From positions 1-20,432 of the forward strand of contig JAEXDU010000092.1 of the NCBI GenBank assembly GCA_023401495.1: 20,432 nucleotides of DNA, given 5' to 3'. Positions 14,701 to 20,432 of this stretch are shown here, piece by piece (positions within the stretch are counted from its first letter, which is position 1; each line of letters starts with the position of its first letter). Source of the stretch: Bacillota bacterium. Lineage in GTDB: Bacteria; Bacillota; Clostridia; Oscillospirales; Acutalibacteraceae. A program made the position numbers and the translations under genes. The notes under the pieces are model-generated. The model was not told the origin of the DNA, did no database searches, and saw only the letters and a program-made list of their open reading frames with translations.

Positions 14701-16545
14701 TTCCAAATTCCGGGCAACCTGAACGATGTGGGCCATCTGTGGGTGGCTGCGGGGAAGGGAACGTTCGGCTTCCCGCAGAAACTCCAGAGCGGCGATGATC
14801 AGCCGCAATTCTCCGGAAGCGGCAAAATAGGCGGCAAAATCAATCAGTTTGCTCCGCGTTTCCTCCCCATAATATTGGGGGGGCAGATACCGGATAGCGT
14901 CCAGCAGAGTGAAGGCGGTATCGGGGACGATTTCCTCCGGCTTGTCATAGTAGCTGAGCAGAGCGCCTAAAAAACGGGGTACATCCCCGGGCCGGGCGTA
15001 ATCCAGCATGGCCCCGACCACCAGCTTTAAAGCGTAGCTGATGTGAGAGCGCTCTTGTGGGGTAGTCTTATGGTCCGGAAAAATGATTCGATCCAGATAT
15101 TGCGCCCACAGGGTGAAGGGGACTTCTTCCGCCGGGTCATTCTGAGCGTCGACGGGAATCTCTTTGCGGTAAACCAGATAAAACCGGGCGATCAGCTGGC
15201 CGATCAGGCCGCCGGCCTGACGTCGGATATCGCCCTCGCGGTGAACCAGCAGTTCATACAGAAAAGACAGTGCCTGCGTCTTCTGCCGCACGGACAGATA
15301 GGTAAAATATTCCTCAAAAACGTTGAGGTAGGCCCGCAGCTGCTGCCAGCTTTTGGCGGAACGGGCTTCCTCGATGATATTGCCGAACTTTTGCTCGTTG
15401 GACAGCATATGCATCAGCCGCACGTTGTGATCCACCGACAAAAGAATCAGACTGTTCAGTGTTTCCTCCGGGCTCATAAGCGCGGGGTCCTTGTGAGGGG
15501 TGGAAGGCTGCGGATGTCCTGTCAGATCGATATCCACTCCAAGGCTGCGCATATAGTCCTCGAAGTCGTGGAGCTTTCCATAGACAAATTCATACCGCCT
15601 GCGTTTATTCTGGTCCACATTGTCCAGCTTGGATAAGATAATCTGATAAGACTCATCCAGTGAGTAAAGAACAATAGCCTCATTGCCGTCCGCGTCCCGG
15701 ATTTGCTTGGAGCGAAAATCTGCGTAGATCAAAAGCAGGGATTCCACCGACAGGGACTCCAGCTCCAGATCCCAGGTGGAGTGGTTGGAGGCGATGTGAC
15801 TGATCCCGTCCATCTTTCGGGCAAGGAGCCATTGGTCGGTATAGTAGTAGTGCAGATAAGGGACCCGCTCGCCGAGGCGGCAGCCGAATTTTCCAAAGTC
15901 GTGGGTTGCTGCGGCTCCGGAAATCAGGGACAAGTCCACCTCCACCCCCGCCTCCTTCAGTCCGCGGGCGGCGATCATAGCAACGTAATGGACGCCGGCG
16001 ATATGGCTTAGGGTTTTATAAGGAGTGACCTCCATCCCAAGGCGCATCAGCTCGTAAAGATATTCCTCCCGCCAGGCATTCATCAGGCGGCGGTATTCTT
16101 TGGCGTTGTTGCAGCGGCTGTACTCCTCTTCCGACAGGAACTGAAAATCCAGCATTGGGTCGAATGGGAGGGCGGCACGCTCATAATCCAGAAGAATTTG
16201 AAGAATGGTCAGGTAGATACGGGCCCCCTGGGCATATCGGCCGGCTTTTGGCGCAAACCCGTTTTCCGGGAACATCAGACTGCAGATATATTGATAAGAA
16301 AACCGGAGCCAGCCTTCCTCCGGTGCGTCGGGGCACAGCTGACTGAGCACCGGAGCGCACAAATCCAGCACCTGGGTGCAGCGGAGCCGTTCCCGAATTG
16401 GAAACAGAGCGGTCAGCCCCTCGATCCAATCAGGATTTTTGAATTGATCCAGGGTGGTTTTTCGGTTAGGAAGGACAGCCAGTCGGAGTGAGGCCAGAGC
16501 CTCGGTAATCTCGCGGTTTACCTGACGAATCGGTTTGTCATACAT
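11752..16545 (-). CDS. Giant multidomain protein: HD - helical repeats - NadD-like nucleotidyltransferase - PRTase-like
   Basis: A 1597-residue protein (numbers below count from the ATG at 16543-16545, which has AAAGGTGG 8 nt before it; an in-frame GTG four codons upstream overlaps that site). Residues about 180-280 form an HD phosphohydrolase-like domain: His181/His186, ATHDFGKFGC with the His215-Asp216 doublet, and LLIYADFRSK with Asp276. Residues about 400-900 are alpha-helical HEAT-like repeats. Residues about 910-1100 are a cytidylyltransferase-fold domain of NadD type: FFPGTFDPFTLSHKG carries a (T/H)-x-G-H-like motif as T-L-S-H, and EDISSTRIREN is the ISSTxIR signature. Residues about 1120-1260 may be acetyltransferase-like (weak). 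Residues about 1270-1597 contain RPVILVDDLMHPGLRMGV, a PRPP-loop-like VILVDD motif of type I phosphoribosyltransferases. No signal peptide; probably cytosolic. It heads a three-gene operon. NAD or nucleotide metabolism is a reasonable guess; the true role is unknown. Confidence 0.82.
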   Translation of the reverse strand: MYDKPIRQVNREITEALASLRLAVLPNRKTTLDQFKNPDWIEGLTALFPIRERLRCTQVLDLCAPVLSQLCPDAPEEGWLRFSYQYICSLMFPENGFAPKAGRYAQGARIYLTILQILLDYERAALPFDPMLDFQFLSEEEYSRCNNAKEYRRLMNAWREEYLYELMRLGMEVTPYKTLSHIAGVHYVAMIAARGLKEAGVEVDLSLISGAAATHDFGKFGCRLGERVPYLHYYYTDQWLLARKMDGISHIASNHSTWDLELESLSVESLLLIYADFRSKQIRDADGNEAIVLYSLDESYQIILSKLDNVDQNKRRRYEFVYGKLHDFEDYMRSLGVDIDLTGHPQPSTPHKDPALMSPEETLNSLILLSVDHNVRLMHMLSNEQKFGNIIEEARSAKSWQQLRAYLNVFEEYFTYLSVRQKTQALSFLYELLVHREGDIRRQAGGLIGQLIARFYLVYRKEIPVDAQNDPAEEVPFTLWAQYLDRIIFPDHKTTPQERSHISYALKLVVGAMLDYARPGDVPRFLGALLSYYDKPEEIVPDTAFTLLDAIRYLPPQYYGEETRSKLIDFAAYFAASGELRLIIAALEFLREAERSLPRSHPQMAHIVQVARNLESNQLTTIFLQYKILRRAGEDVTALENTLYHMDITSEVFLDNLKIATPWVVKVAGVELLRDQVEHGLKTHTLHIATHFSNLVKVSERVVVRHTAGSALVRTLPILRRDQRNEVVVELGKGLEMGQYEISKYIPEYLGKTALYLYPEELDEQVLWLKGLLGSPSNSAVSGALNTIGVLLQHYPAYRERFSESESAYEARRQELLGLLLQGLAHYREEVHQEALLVIGKLLFESPTLNMEEKGRLFSLCYRKLLFLIQEVPGHNSLTFFYRAAALAHINRFIAVRRLDHGPFTFDRPRNIAFFPGTFDPFTLSHKGIVHAIRDMGFEVYLAVDEFSWSKKAQPHLIRRQIVNLSVAGDFHVHLFPDDIPVNIANPADLRRLTELFPKQQVYVVVGSDVVLNASSYRAQPAPYSIHQMNHIIFRRAGEAELPRSLPITGKVIQLQLPPHLEDISSTRIRENVDLNRDISTFIDPVIQDFIYQNGLYLRDTPDKPLLYAGDLEFQWIDTPSPALLISLTAGQPDGEAVCAAIIRRQDRILLLRRTGHQKHLGFISYRLLTTSQLFAALEDYELANRIRLRSAGNVLFITALSADTSERHKDYGQLLLSELLARALEEECVYAVFRPHDGRMSPTLEDALSRQGFVSREGDAPIREVDMHAPTVLIQNLETTIQEPLCRNSRVLSSIRRGHERLQHALTGLYPGSLVLTLSADIIHHRLLEKITAYNNVPSTSTTPRTLGENMCVPFGKLLRGKSVPNTVTKTLHTDRVFSPDLTETTIEAFPYYASIPCQIRTIKSFHRPVILVDDLMHPGLRMGVLDPILREEGVPIRMVLVGVLSGYGKDLMHSWDRPIDGVYFLPRLRQWFVESTLYPFIGGNTIRRPSFPVPGLLPGINHILPYAAPSNLAECGRDAVFHLSRTCLEAAHDVISTLEQEYRILYGRNLTLSRLPEAVILPLCPDKGTCLSYDPNLSASVYLENDLEQLLREYQ

Positions 16546-16560
16546 GGAGTGACCCACCTT

Positions 16561-16577
16561 TCTCTTGCCGTAAGAGA
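16561..16577 (-). promoter_or_regulatory. Small hairpin next to the ribosome binding site of the giant gene
   Basis: TCTCTT and AAGAGA form a 6-bp stem with a 5-nt loop directly upstream of the AAAGGTGG Shine-Dalgarno on the minus strand. It could modulate initiation; it is short and may be incidental. Confidence 0.3.
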
Positions 16578-16639
16578 GAATAAAAACATGCGGATGAACT
16601 GAAAATACGCGTCCATTGGGGCGCTGTTATATTTTTTTC

Positions 16640-16668
16640 ATTGTAGCATAGTTCTTGCGGATTGAAAA
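16640..16668 (-). promoter_or_regulatory. Sigma-A promoter of the three-gene operon
   Basis: On the minus strand TTTTCA (16663-16668), a 17-bp spacer and TACAAT (16640-16645) with a TG one base upstream (extended -10). The expected start is about 85-90 nt before the ATG at 16545. No other promoter-like sequence is seen between the three genes. Confidence 0.7.
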
Positions 16669-16717
16669 GGGAGTAAGCATCAATGAAAATAGAGAACAAT
16701 CCTGCGTTAGAGCGGGT

Positions 16718-16924
16718 TCAGATACGATTTTGACTGACGCTTCCAAAGCACCGGTTTGTCAGCATTCCGTTCCGCGCCCAATGGGAGGACACTCTCCCCA
16801 GAGTCATTTCCAATTCCTGATTTTTAGCGATAGTTCCCGCCGCCTGTTTGGACTTTAGATTTTCTCGACGCAACGTCTCGACAATGTCAGCACAAAATTC
16901 CAGAAGAATCTCTTTCCACTTCAT
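16718..16924 (-). CDS. Small hypothetical protein, possibly truncated
   Basis: A 68-residue frame whose ATG is preceded by AGGAG at 7 nt, a textbook ribosome binding site, so at least its start looks real. The first 30 residues (KWKEILLEFCADIVETLRRE) would form an amphipathic helix. I recognise no family, and the second half looks unstructured, so it may be a gene fragment read into foreign sequence. A short upstream frame ends in ...LTGVLGESK with a TGA overlapping this ATG (AAAATGA), suggesting translational coupling in a former operon. Confidence 0.4.
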   Translation of the reverse strand: MKWKEILLEFCADIVETLRRENLKSKQAAGTIAKNQELEMTLGRVSSHWARNGMLTNRCFGSVSQNRI

Positions 16925-17036
16925 TTTGATTCTCCTAATACTCCGGTTAATGAGGAAAGCTTCAAATCAGGTTTTTCTGCCCATAGCCACCAATCCATAA
17001 AATCGACTATCTCTTTGTACGGTGCTTTAGGGCTTT
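16923..17036 (-). pseudogene. Fragment of an unknown gene coupled to the small frame downstream
   Basis: Reading on the minus strand after an in-frame TAA, the translation contains SPKAPYKEIVDFMDWWLWAE and ends ...KPDLKLSSLTGVLGESK at a TGA that overlaps the next ATG. The only internal ATG would leave about 25 residues. The Trp-rich composition and coupling suggest the 3' end of a decayed gene rather than chance, but no family is recognised. Confidence 0.3.
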
Positions 17037-17053
17037 CTTATAAATAGAAAGCC
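17031..17053. repeat. Short hairpin at the end of the decayed region
   Basis: Arms GGCTTTCT and AGAAAGCC pair perfectly over 8 bp around TATAAAT. There is no T-run, so its function is unclear. Confidence 0.4.
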
Positions 17054-17095
17054 ATTCGCTTATTATTACAAAGAAGACGGCAGAAATAAAAAAAC

Positions 17096-17148
17096 ATATC
17101 ATAAAAAAGCAAGTCGGACATTTTGTCCGACTTGCTTTTTTATGATAT
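17096..17148. terminator. Long perfect hairpin terminator after the LysR gene
   Basis: Arms 17096-17120 and 17124-17148 are perfect complements over 25 bp with a TTT loop; core GCAAGTCGGACA / TGTCCGACTTGC flanked by A6 and T6. It lies 35 bp after the LysR stop on the minus strand and is bidirectional by symmetry. Confidence 0.93.
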
Positions 17149-17182
17149 GAATATTGGGTATTAACGTTTCAGCTTTCCGCTG

Positions 17183-18070
17183 TTAAGGTGTGGCATAGTG
17201 TTCCACTATGTAATTTTTCACTCTCAGAGCAGCAGGTGTAAGAGGACGGTTCTTTGCCCAGGAGAGGTACACCGTTCTCACAAAGGCCTGATGATCATCC
17301 ATGATAGGGATGACCGACACCTTTTCGTTTTCCATCGCCGGAACCTGCGGAAGCACCGAAATTCCAAATCGCAGCGCCACATATTGAAGTGCCGCATTGC
17401 ATTCCCGCACTTCGAATACCACGTTTGGAATGATTTCGTGCTGTGCGAAAATCTGATCCATCTGGGCGCGCAGGCTGCTGGATTTTTCGAGCATAACGAT
17501 GGGCTCCTGAGAAAATTCTTCAAAGGTGACAAAGCTGCGCTCCGCCAGCGGGTGATTGCTGGGTACCGTTAAATAGAGCGGCTGCTTCATGATGGCGATT
17601 GACTCAACATTCTCATCCCGGTGCATACAAAAGGCCAAATCCAGCTTTCCATTTTTCAGCTGTGAAAAGATATCAAAGGAAGTAGCTTCGAGAAACTGGA
17701 ACCGTACCCCGCGATTCTCCTCCTGACTGTAGATTCCCGCCATGATGGAGGGAATCAAAGAGGTCGAGATAGAGTGAAAGTACCCCAGGTTGACCACCTG
17801 CAATGCGGAGCCTGCCATTTGCTGAAGAACACTGACACTCTCGTCCAAGAGCGCCAAAATCTTTTCCACATAAGTAAGGAATTGCTCTCCATAGGCTGTT
17901 AACCGAATTTTCCGGTTCTCTTTATCAAAGAGCTTGACGCCAAGTTCCTTCTCCAGTTCATTGATCGAGTAGCTCAGGCTGGGCTGAGCGATATGCAATT
18001 CTTTGGCCGCTTTGGTATAGTGAAGTATTTGTGCCAACGCTTTGAAATACTGCAATTGTAACAGTGTCAT
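17183..18070 (-). CDS. LysR-family transcriptional regulator
   Basis: A 295-residue protein of normal LysR length. The N-terminal winged helix-turn-helix is clear: MTLLQLQYFKALAQILHYTK then AAKELHIAQPSLSYSINELE followed by KELGVKLFDKENRKIRLTAYG. The rest (about 85-290) is the periplasmic-binding-protein-like effector domain (VNLGYFHSISTSLIPSIM at its start). The start is placed at the ATG 18068-18070, with AGGGAAG about 10 nt upstream, because it gives the standard LysR N-terminus; a frame 12 codons longer adds nothing conserved. It diverges from the aldehyde dehydrogenase gene, the classic LysR layout, and a T-N11-A palindrome lies in that gene's promoter. It likely responds to a substrate or intermediate of that pathway. 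Confidence 0.92.
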   Translation of the reverse strand: MTLLQLQYFKALAQILHYTKAAKELHIAQPSLSYSINELEKELGVKLFDKENRKIRLTAYGEQFLTYVEKILALLDESVSVLQQMAGSALQVVNLGYFHSISTSLIPSIMAGIYSQEENRGVRFQFLEATSFDIFSQLKNGKLDLAFCMHRDENVESIAIMKQPLYLTVPSNHPLAERSFVTFEEFSQEPIVMLEKSSSLRAQMDQIFAQHEIIPNVVFEVRECNAALQYVALRFGISVLPQVPAMENEKVSVIPIMDDHQAFVRTVYLSWAKNRPLTPAALRVKNYIVEHYATP

Positions 18071-18122
18071 TTTATAACACTTCCCTTTCGCCACGCTGCA
18101 AGACATAGCTCTCAGGCGCTTT

Positions 18123-18205
18123 GGCTTGCGCTGTAAGGTTATTATAACATGATGGATTCCGGATGCTTTTGCTTCGGCTTGCGCCGTGAGGTTATTATAA
18201 CATGA
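18123..18205 (-). promoter_or_regulatory. Tandem 30-bp repeats carrying two extended -10 promoters for the LysR gene
   Basis: Two direct copies (18123-18152 and 18176-18205) differ at two positions and are 53 bp apart. Each contains GGTTATTATAACATGA, which on the minus strand reads TGTTATAAT, an ideal extended -10 (TG-n-TATAAT). Good -35 boxes are absent. Each also holds GTTA-TTA-TAAC, a short dyad that could be an operator. Confidence 0.6.
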
Positions 18206-18270
18206 AATGATTCTCAGAAGACAATCAATAATGTTTTATGTTGTACTTGTTTTGTAATTATCAGGCGAAT

Positions 18271-18300
18271 TTGGCAGTTTTAATAGACAGTTTCTATAAT
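18271..18300 (+). promoter_or_regulatory. Promoter of the acylating aldehyde dehydrogenase with LysR-type operator
   Basis: TTGGCA (18271-18276), an 18-bp spacer and TATAAT (18295-18300). Inside the spacer and reaching into the -10 lies ATAGACAGTTTCTAT (18283-18297), a 5-bp-arm dyad with the T-N11-A form typical of LysR binding sites. The leader to the ATG at 18410 is about 100 nt. Confidence 0.65.
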
Positions 18301-18409
18301 TAAGAAAGAAACCTGGTATTGGACAGAAGCTCCAAAGCGACCTACAATAAAATCATAAAACAGCTTTACCCCCCCAAAAAAATAACTGTTTAGTGAGGAG
18401 ATTGTAATT

Positions 18410-19846
18410 ATGGCGAAAGAAGTTTCTGCAGAGCAAATTCAGATGCTAGATGAAATGGTGGCCCGTGCCCGGGCGGCCGCAGACATCATTGCAACTTATG
18501 ATCAGGAGCGGGTGGATCGTCTATGTCAGGCTGTGGCCGCCGCCGTGTGCGATATGAAGGTTTGGGCCCCTATCTGCGATGAAGCAGTAGATGAAACCGG
18601 CCTGGGCGACAAAGTAACCAAGCGCAATAAGCGCAACAAAATCAAGCTGATTCTTCGTGATTGCCTGCGCAACAAGAGTGTCGGCGTCATCGAAGAAATT
18701 CCCGAAAAGGGACTGGTCAAGTATGCCAAACCAGTGGGCGTTATCGCCACTCTGGTGCCTACTACCAATCCTTGTTTGACCCCTGCCGGTCAGATTGTTT
18801 ATGCAATCAAGGCCAGAGACGTATTGATCTGCTCCCCTCATCCCCGCGCGAAAAATGTTACCAATAAATGCATCAATATCATCCGGGAAGCTTTGGTCCG
18901 TGAGGGTGCTCCCGCGGATATCATTCAGGGCATTCAGGAGCCCAGTATCTCTTTGACTCAGGAATTGATGAAGCGCTGCGACCTTGTTATCGCCACCGGC
19001 GGCCGGCCCATGGTGAAATCCGCTTATTCCTCCGGTGTTCCCGCGTTTGGTTCCGGCGCCGGCAACGCTACCGTTATTATCGATGATACCGCCAATACGC
19101 CGGATCGCCAAAGAGAAGCCGCGATGAACACCCGGATCTCCAAAACATCCGACTTTGGTTCCGGCTGCTCCTGCGACGGCAACCTGCTGATTCATGAGTC
19201 CGTCTATGACGGCTTTGTGCAGGCACTTGTGTCGGAGGGCGCCTATCTGGCCAATGAGGAAGAGGCCGAAAAGCTGAAGAATGTGATGTGGGACGAAATC
19301 GGTCATCGCCTGCCGAATACCGTTGCGATCAGCCCGCAGAAGCTGGCGGAGATCGCCGGCTTTGAGATTCCCGCAGACCGCAAATTGATTGCCGTCACCG
19401 GCGGCGGGAAAGAAGGCGTTGGTAAAGAGCATTTCTTCTCCAGCGAGAAATTGACCACTCTGCTGACACTGTTTAAGTATGAGGGTGAGTTTGAAAATGC
19501 TCTGGACATGATGCGCGCTGTTTTTGAGGTTGGGGGCAAGGGCCACTCCTGCGGCATTTATTCCTGGAACGATGAGCACATTCACCGTCTGGGCATGGCC
19601 GCTCCTGTTTCCCGCATTATGGTCCGCCAGCCGAACAACCGCGGAAATTCCGGCTCTTCTACCAATGGAATGCCCCCTACGTCCTCCATGGGCTGCGGTA
19701 CCTGGGGCGGCAACATCGTTTCAGAGAATATTACTCTCAAACACTACATGAACACAACCTGGGTGGCTCGCCCGCTGCCTGAGGATATGCCCTCCAATCA
19801 GGAACTGTTCGGCGATTTCTTCAAAGAAGGCATGGATGAGGAATAA
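18410..19846 (+). CDS. CoA-acylating aldehyde dehydrogenase, sulfoacetaldehyde dehydrogenase (SauS)-like
   Basis: A 478-residue member of the CoA-acylating aldehyde dehydrogenases (N-terminal AdhE / EutE / SauS group). It shows KPVGVIATLVPTTNPCLTPA (107-126), SPHPRAKNVT (142-151), the LVIATGGRPMVKSAYSSGVP block (192-211), the nucleotide-loop GSGAGN (214-219) and the active-site Cys253 in SDFGSGCSCDGN. The reaction is aldehyde + CoA + NAD(P)+ to acyl-CoA + NAD(P)H, cytosolic. The C-terminal MNTTWVARPLPEDMPSNQEL and overall length agree best, from memory, with sulfoacetaldehyde dehydrogenase of taurine/isethionate breakdown rather than acetaldehyde enzymes, but no other sulfonate gene is in view, so the substrate stays tentative. 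GAGGAG precedes the ATG by 9 nt. A divergent LysR gene probably controls it. Confidence 0.85.
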   Translation: MAKEVSAEQIQMLDEMVARARAAADIIATYDQERVDRLCQAVAAAVCDMKVWAPICDEAVDETGLGDKVTKRNKRNKIKLILRDCLRNKSVGVIEEIPEKGLVKYAKPVGVIATLVPTTNPCLTPAGQIVYAIKARDVLICSPHPRAKNVTNKCINIIREALVREGAPADIIQGIQEPSISLTQELMKRCDLVIATGGRPMVKSAYSSGVPAFGSGAGNATVIIDDTANTPDRQREAAMNTRISKTSDFGSGCSCDGNLLIHESVYDGFVQALVSEGAYLANEEEAEKLKNVMWDEIGHRLPNTVAISPQKLAEIAGFEIPADRKLIAVTGGGKEGVGKEHFFSSEKLTTLLTLFKYEGEFENALDMMRAVFEVGGKGHSCGIYSWNDEHIHRLGMAAPVSRIMVRQPNNRGNSGSSTNGMPPTSSMGCGTWGGNIVSENITLKHYMNTTWVARPLPEDMPSNQELFGDFFKEGMDEE

Positions 19847-19971
19847 ACAGGTTCAGTCGCCGGTTTTTGTATTCTAACCGAATGATATTGCTATTTACCT
19901 GGTCGAAACCGTCGTAAAAAACGGTGAGATCATTTTGAAACAGTAAACTCTCTCCTTCTACCGAAAAATTC

Positions 19972-20012
19972 GGCGAAGCGGCATTCTGCCTGCCGCTTTC
20001 GCCGGGCTTTTC
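19972..20012 (+). terminator. Terminator after the aldehyde dehydrogenase
   Basis: GGCGAAGCGGCA (19972-19983) pairs with TGCCGCTTTCGCC (19991-20003) with a one-base bulge and a 7-nt loop, followed by GGGCTTTTC. The rather short T-run makes it moderate in strength. Confidence 0.65.
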
Positions 20013-20037
20013 ATCCTTTATTAATTTTCCCAATCAA

Positions 20038-20065
20038 TTGCTTTGACAATGCTTTGGTGTACAAT
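20038..20065 (+). promoter_or_regulatory. Promoter of the MoxR-type gene
   Basis: TTGCTT (20038-20043), a 16-bp spacer and TACAAT (20060-20065), about 125 bp before the ATG. It begins 25 bp after the preceding terminator, so the gene has its own transcript. Confidence 0.5.
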
Positions 20066-20105
20066 GCCGCCACAGAAGGATCCAATAATCCTTCCTGGTG
20101 GCATT
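20063..20105 (+). promoter_or_regulatory. Leader hairpin upstream of the MoxR-type gene
   Basis: AATGCCGCCA...GAAGGAT pairs with ATCCTTC...TGGTGGCATT to form about 17 base pairs with a 2x1 internal loop and a CCAATA apical loop, followed by TTTTG. It starts at or just before the expected transcription start. It could be an attenuator-like or stabilising 5' structure, or a weak terminator. Confidence 0.5.
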
Positions 20106-20188
20106 TTGTCAATTCAGATCAGAATTCTTTGTTTTATTACAAGACTGTATTACGAAGTGGAACGCAATCCACTGGAGAGGAACAGAAA

Positions 20189-20432
20189 ATGAGCGAATTT
20201 ATGGGAAGCCGGTTTTATGTTGCGTCACAGGAGCTGATGCAGGCAGTAAACATTGCTGTGGCGCTGGAGAAGCCTTTGCTGATCAGAGGAGAACCGGGTA
20301 CCGGCAAGACGAAACTGGCCGAGGCGGTCTCCGATGCTTTGCGTAGAAAGCTGATCGTTTGGAACATCAAATCCACTACTAAGGCCCAGGAGGGCCTGTA
20401 TGTTTATGACGTCGTCCAGCGCCTTTACGACA
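20189..20432 (+). CDS. MoxR-family AAA+ ATPase, N-terminal part (runs off window)
   Basis: The first 81 residues are visible: a lead-in helix, Walker A GEPGTGKT (34-41) and the KSTTKAQEGLYVYDVVQRL segment typical of the MoxR/CoxD-like ATPases that act with von Willebrand factor A partners as metal-insertion or maturation chaperones. The rest, including Walker B, is beyond the window. The ATG at 20189 has GGAGAGG 8 nt upstream. It has its own promoter and leader, so it need not be functionally linked to the aldehyde dehydrogenase. Expect a VWA-domain gene downstream. Confidence 0.87.
   Translation, partial: MSEFMGSRFYVASQELMQAVNIAVALEKPLLIRGEPGTGKTKLAEAVSDALRRKLIVWNIKSTTKAQEGLYVYDVVQRLYD

Noticed and set aside
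18521..19585. 354-residue minus-strand frame
   Set aside because: Antisense shadow of the aldehyde dehydrogenase gene, whose own strand shows complete family motifs.
20043..20065. Perfect TTGACA before TACAAT
   Set aside because: Only 11 bp apart; TTGCTT at 20038 gives a workable 16-bp spacer instead.
1..20432. CRISPR array, rRNA genes, complete tRNA genes
   Set aside because: No regularly spaced repeat clusters and no rRNA-like sequence; the only tRNA sequence is the 3' half at 9054-9096.

Overview
The window reads as the chromosome of an anaerobic, low-to-mid GC Bacillota, most likely class Clostridia. Evidence: strong AGGAGG-type ribosome binding sites, tight intrinsic terminators, an ETF / acyl-CoA dehydrogenase / class III CoA-transferase set, a CoA-acylating aldehyde dehydrogenase and a Tn916-like conjugation-type cell wall hydrolase. 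Genus cannot be fixed from sequence alone. Base composition is mosaic: the left part (about 1100-9050) is visibly AT-richer than the right part (about 9350-16550 and 18410-19850).

Left region (1-7460). A minus-strand catabolic cluster encodes an acyl-CoA dehydrogenase, a CaiB/BaiF CoA-transferase and an MFS carrier. Beyond a scar of degraded insertion sequences (an IS21 istB remnant and an IS5-type transposase remnant) lies the start of etfB, also on the minus strand. Diverging from this cluster is a sigma-54 enhancer-binding activator (AcoR type). The shared intergenic region holds a near-perfect -24/-12 promoter facing the acyl-CoA dehydrogenase and, about 140 bp upstream of its predicted start point, a perfect 17-bp-arm palindrome suited to be the activator binding site. 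The likely job is import of a carboxylate, CoA activation by transfer, and oxidation or reduction of the acyl-CoA with ETF as electron carrier; the substrate is not known.

Island end (7500-9140). A small HNH protein and a frameshifted membrane-anchored muramidase/M23 hydrolase are conjugative-element debris. They stop just before the 3' half of an initiator tRNA (anticodon loop to CCA) followed by that tRNA's terminator. This is the expected scar of an element integrated in a tRNA-fMet gene: the element lies to the left, the older chromosome to the right.

Centre (9296-16670). A minus-strand three-gene operon starts from a good sigma-A promoter and ends at a 22-bp hairpin terminator. Its genes are a 1597-residue multidomain protein (HD phosphohydrolase-like, helical repeats, NadD-like nucleotidyltransferase, possible acetyltransferase-like part, PRPP-binding-type C-terminus), a lactate/malate-dehydrogenase-like protein with an N-terminal extension, and a four-cysteine flavodoxin-like protein that seems to be a tandem duplication. 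This combination is not one I recognise and is the best candidate for an undescribed system here.

Right region (16670-20432). Two small coupled minus-strand reading frames of unknown nature, a LysR regulator with a duplicated 30-bp promoter repeat, a divergent acylating aldehyde dehydrogenase resembling sulfoacetaldehyde dehydrogenase (SauS) with a LysR-type operator in its promoter, and the start of a MoxR-family ATPase preceded by a hairpin leader.
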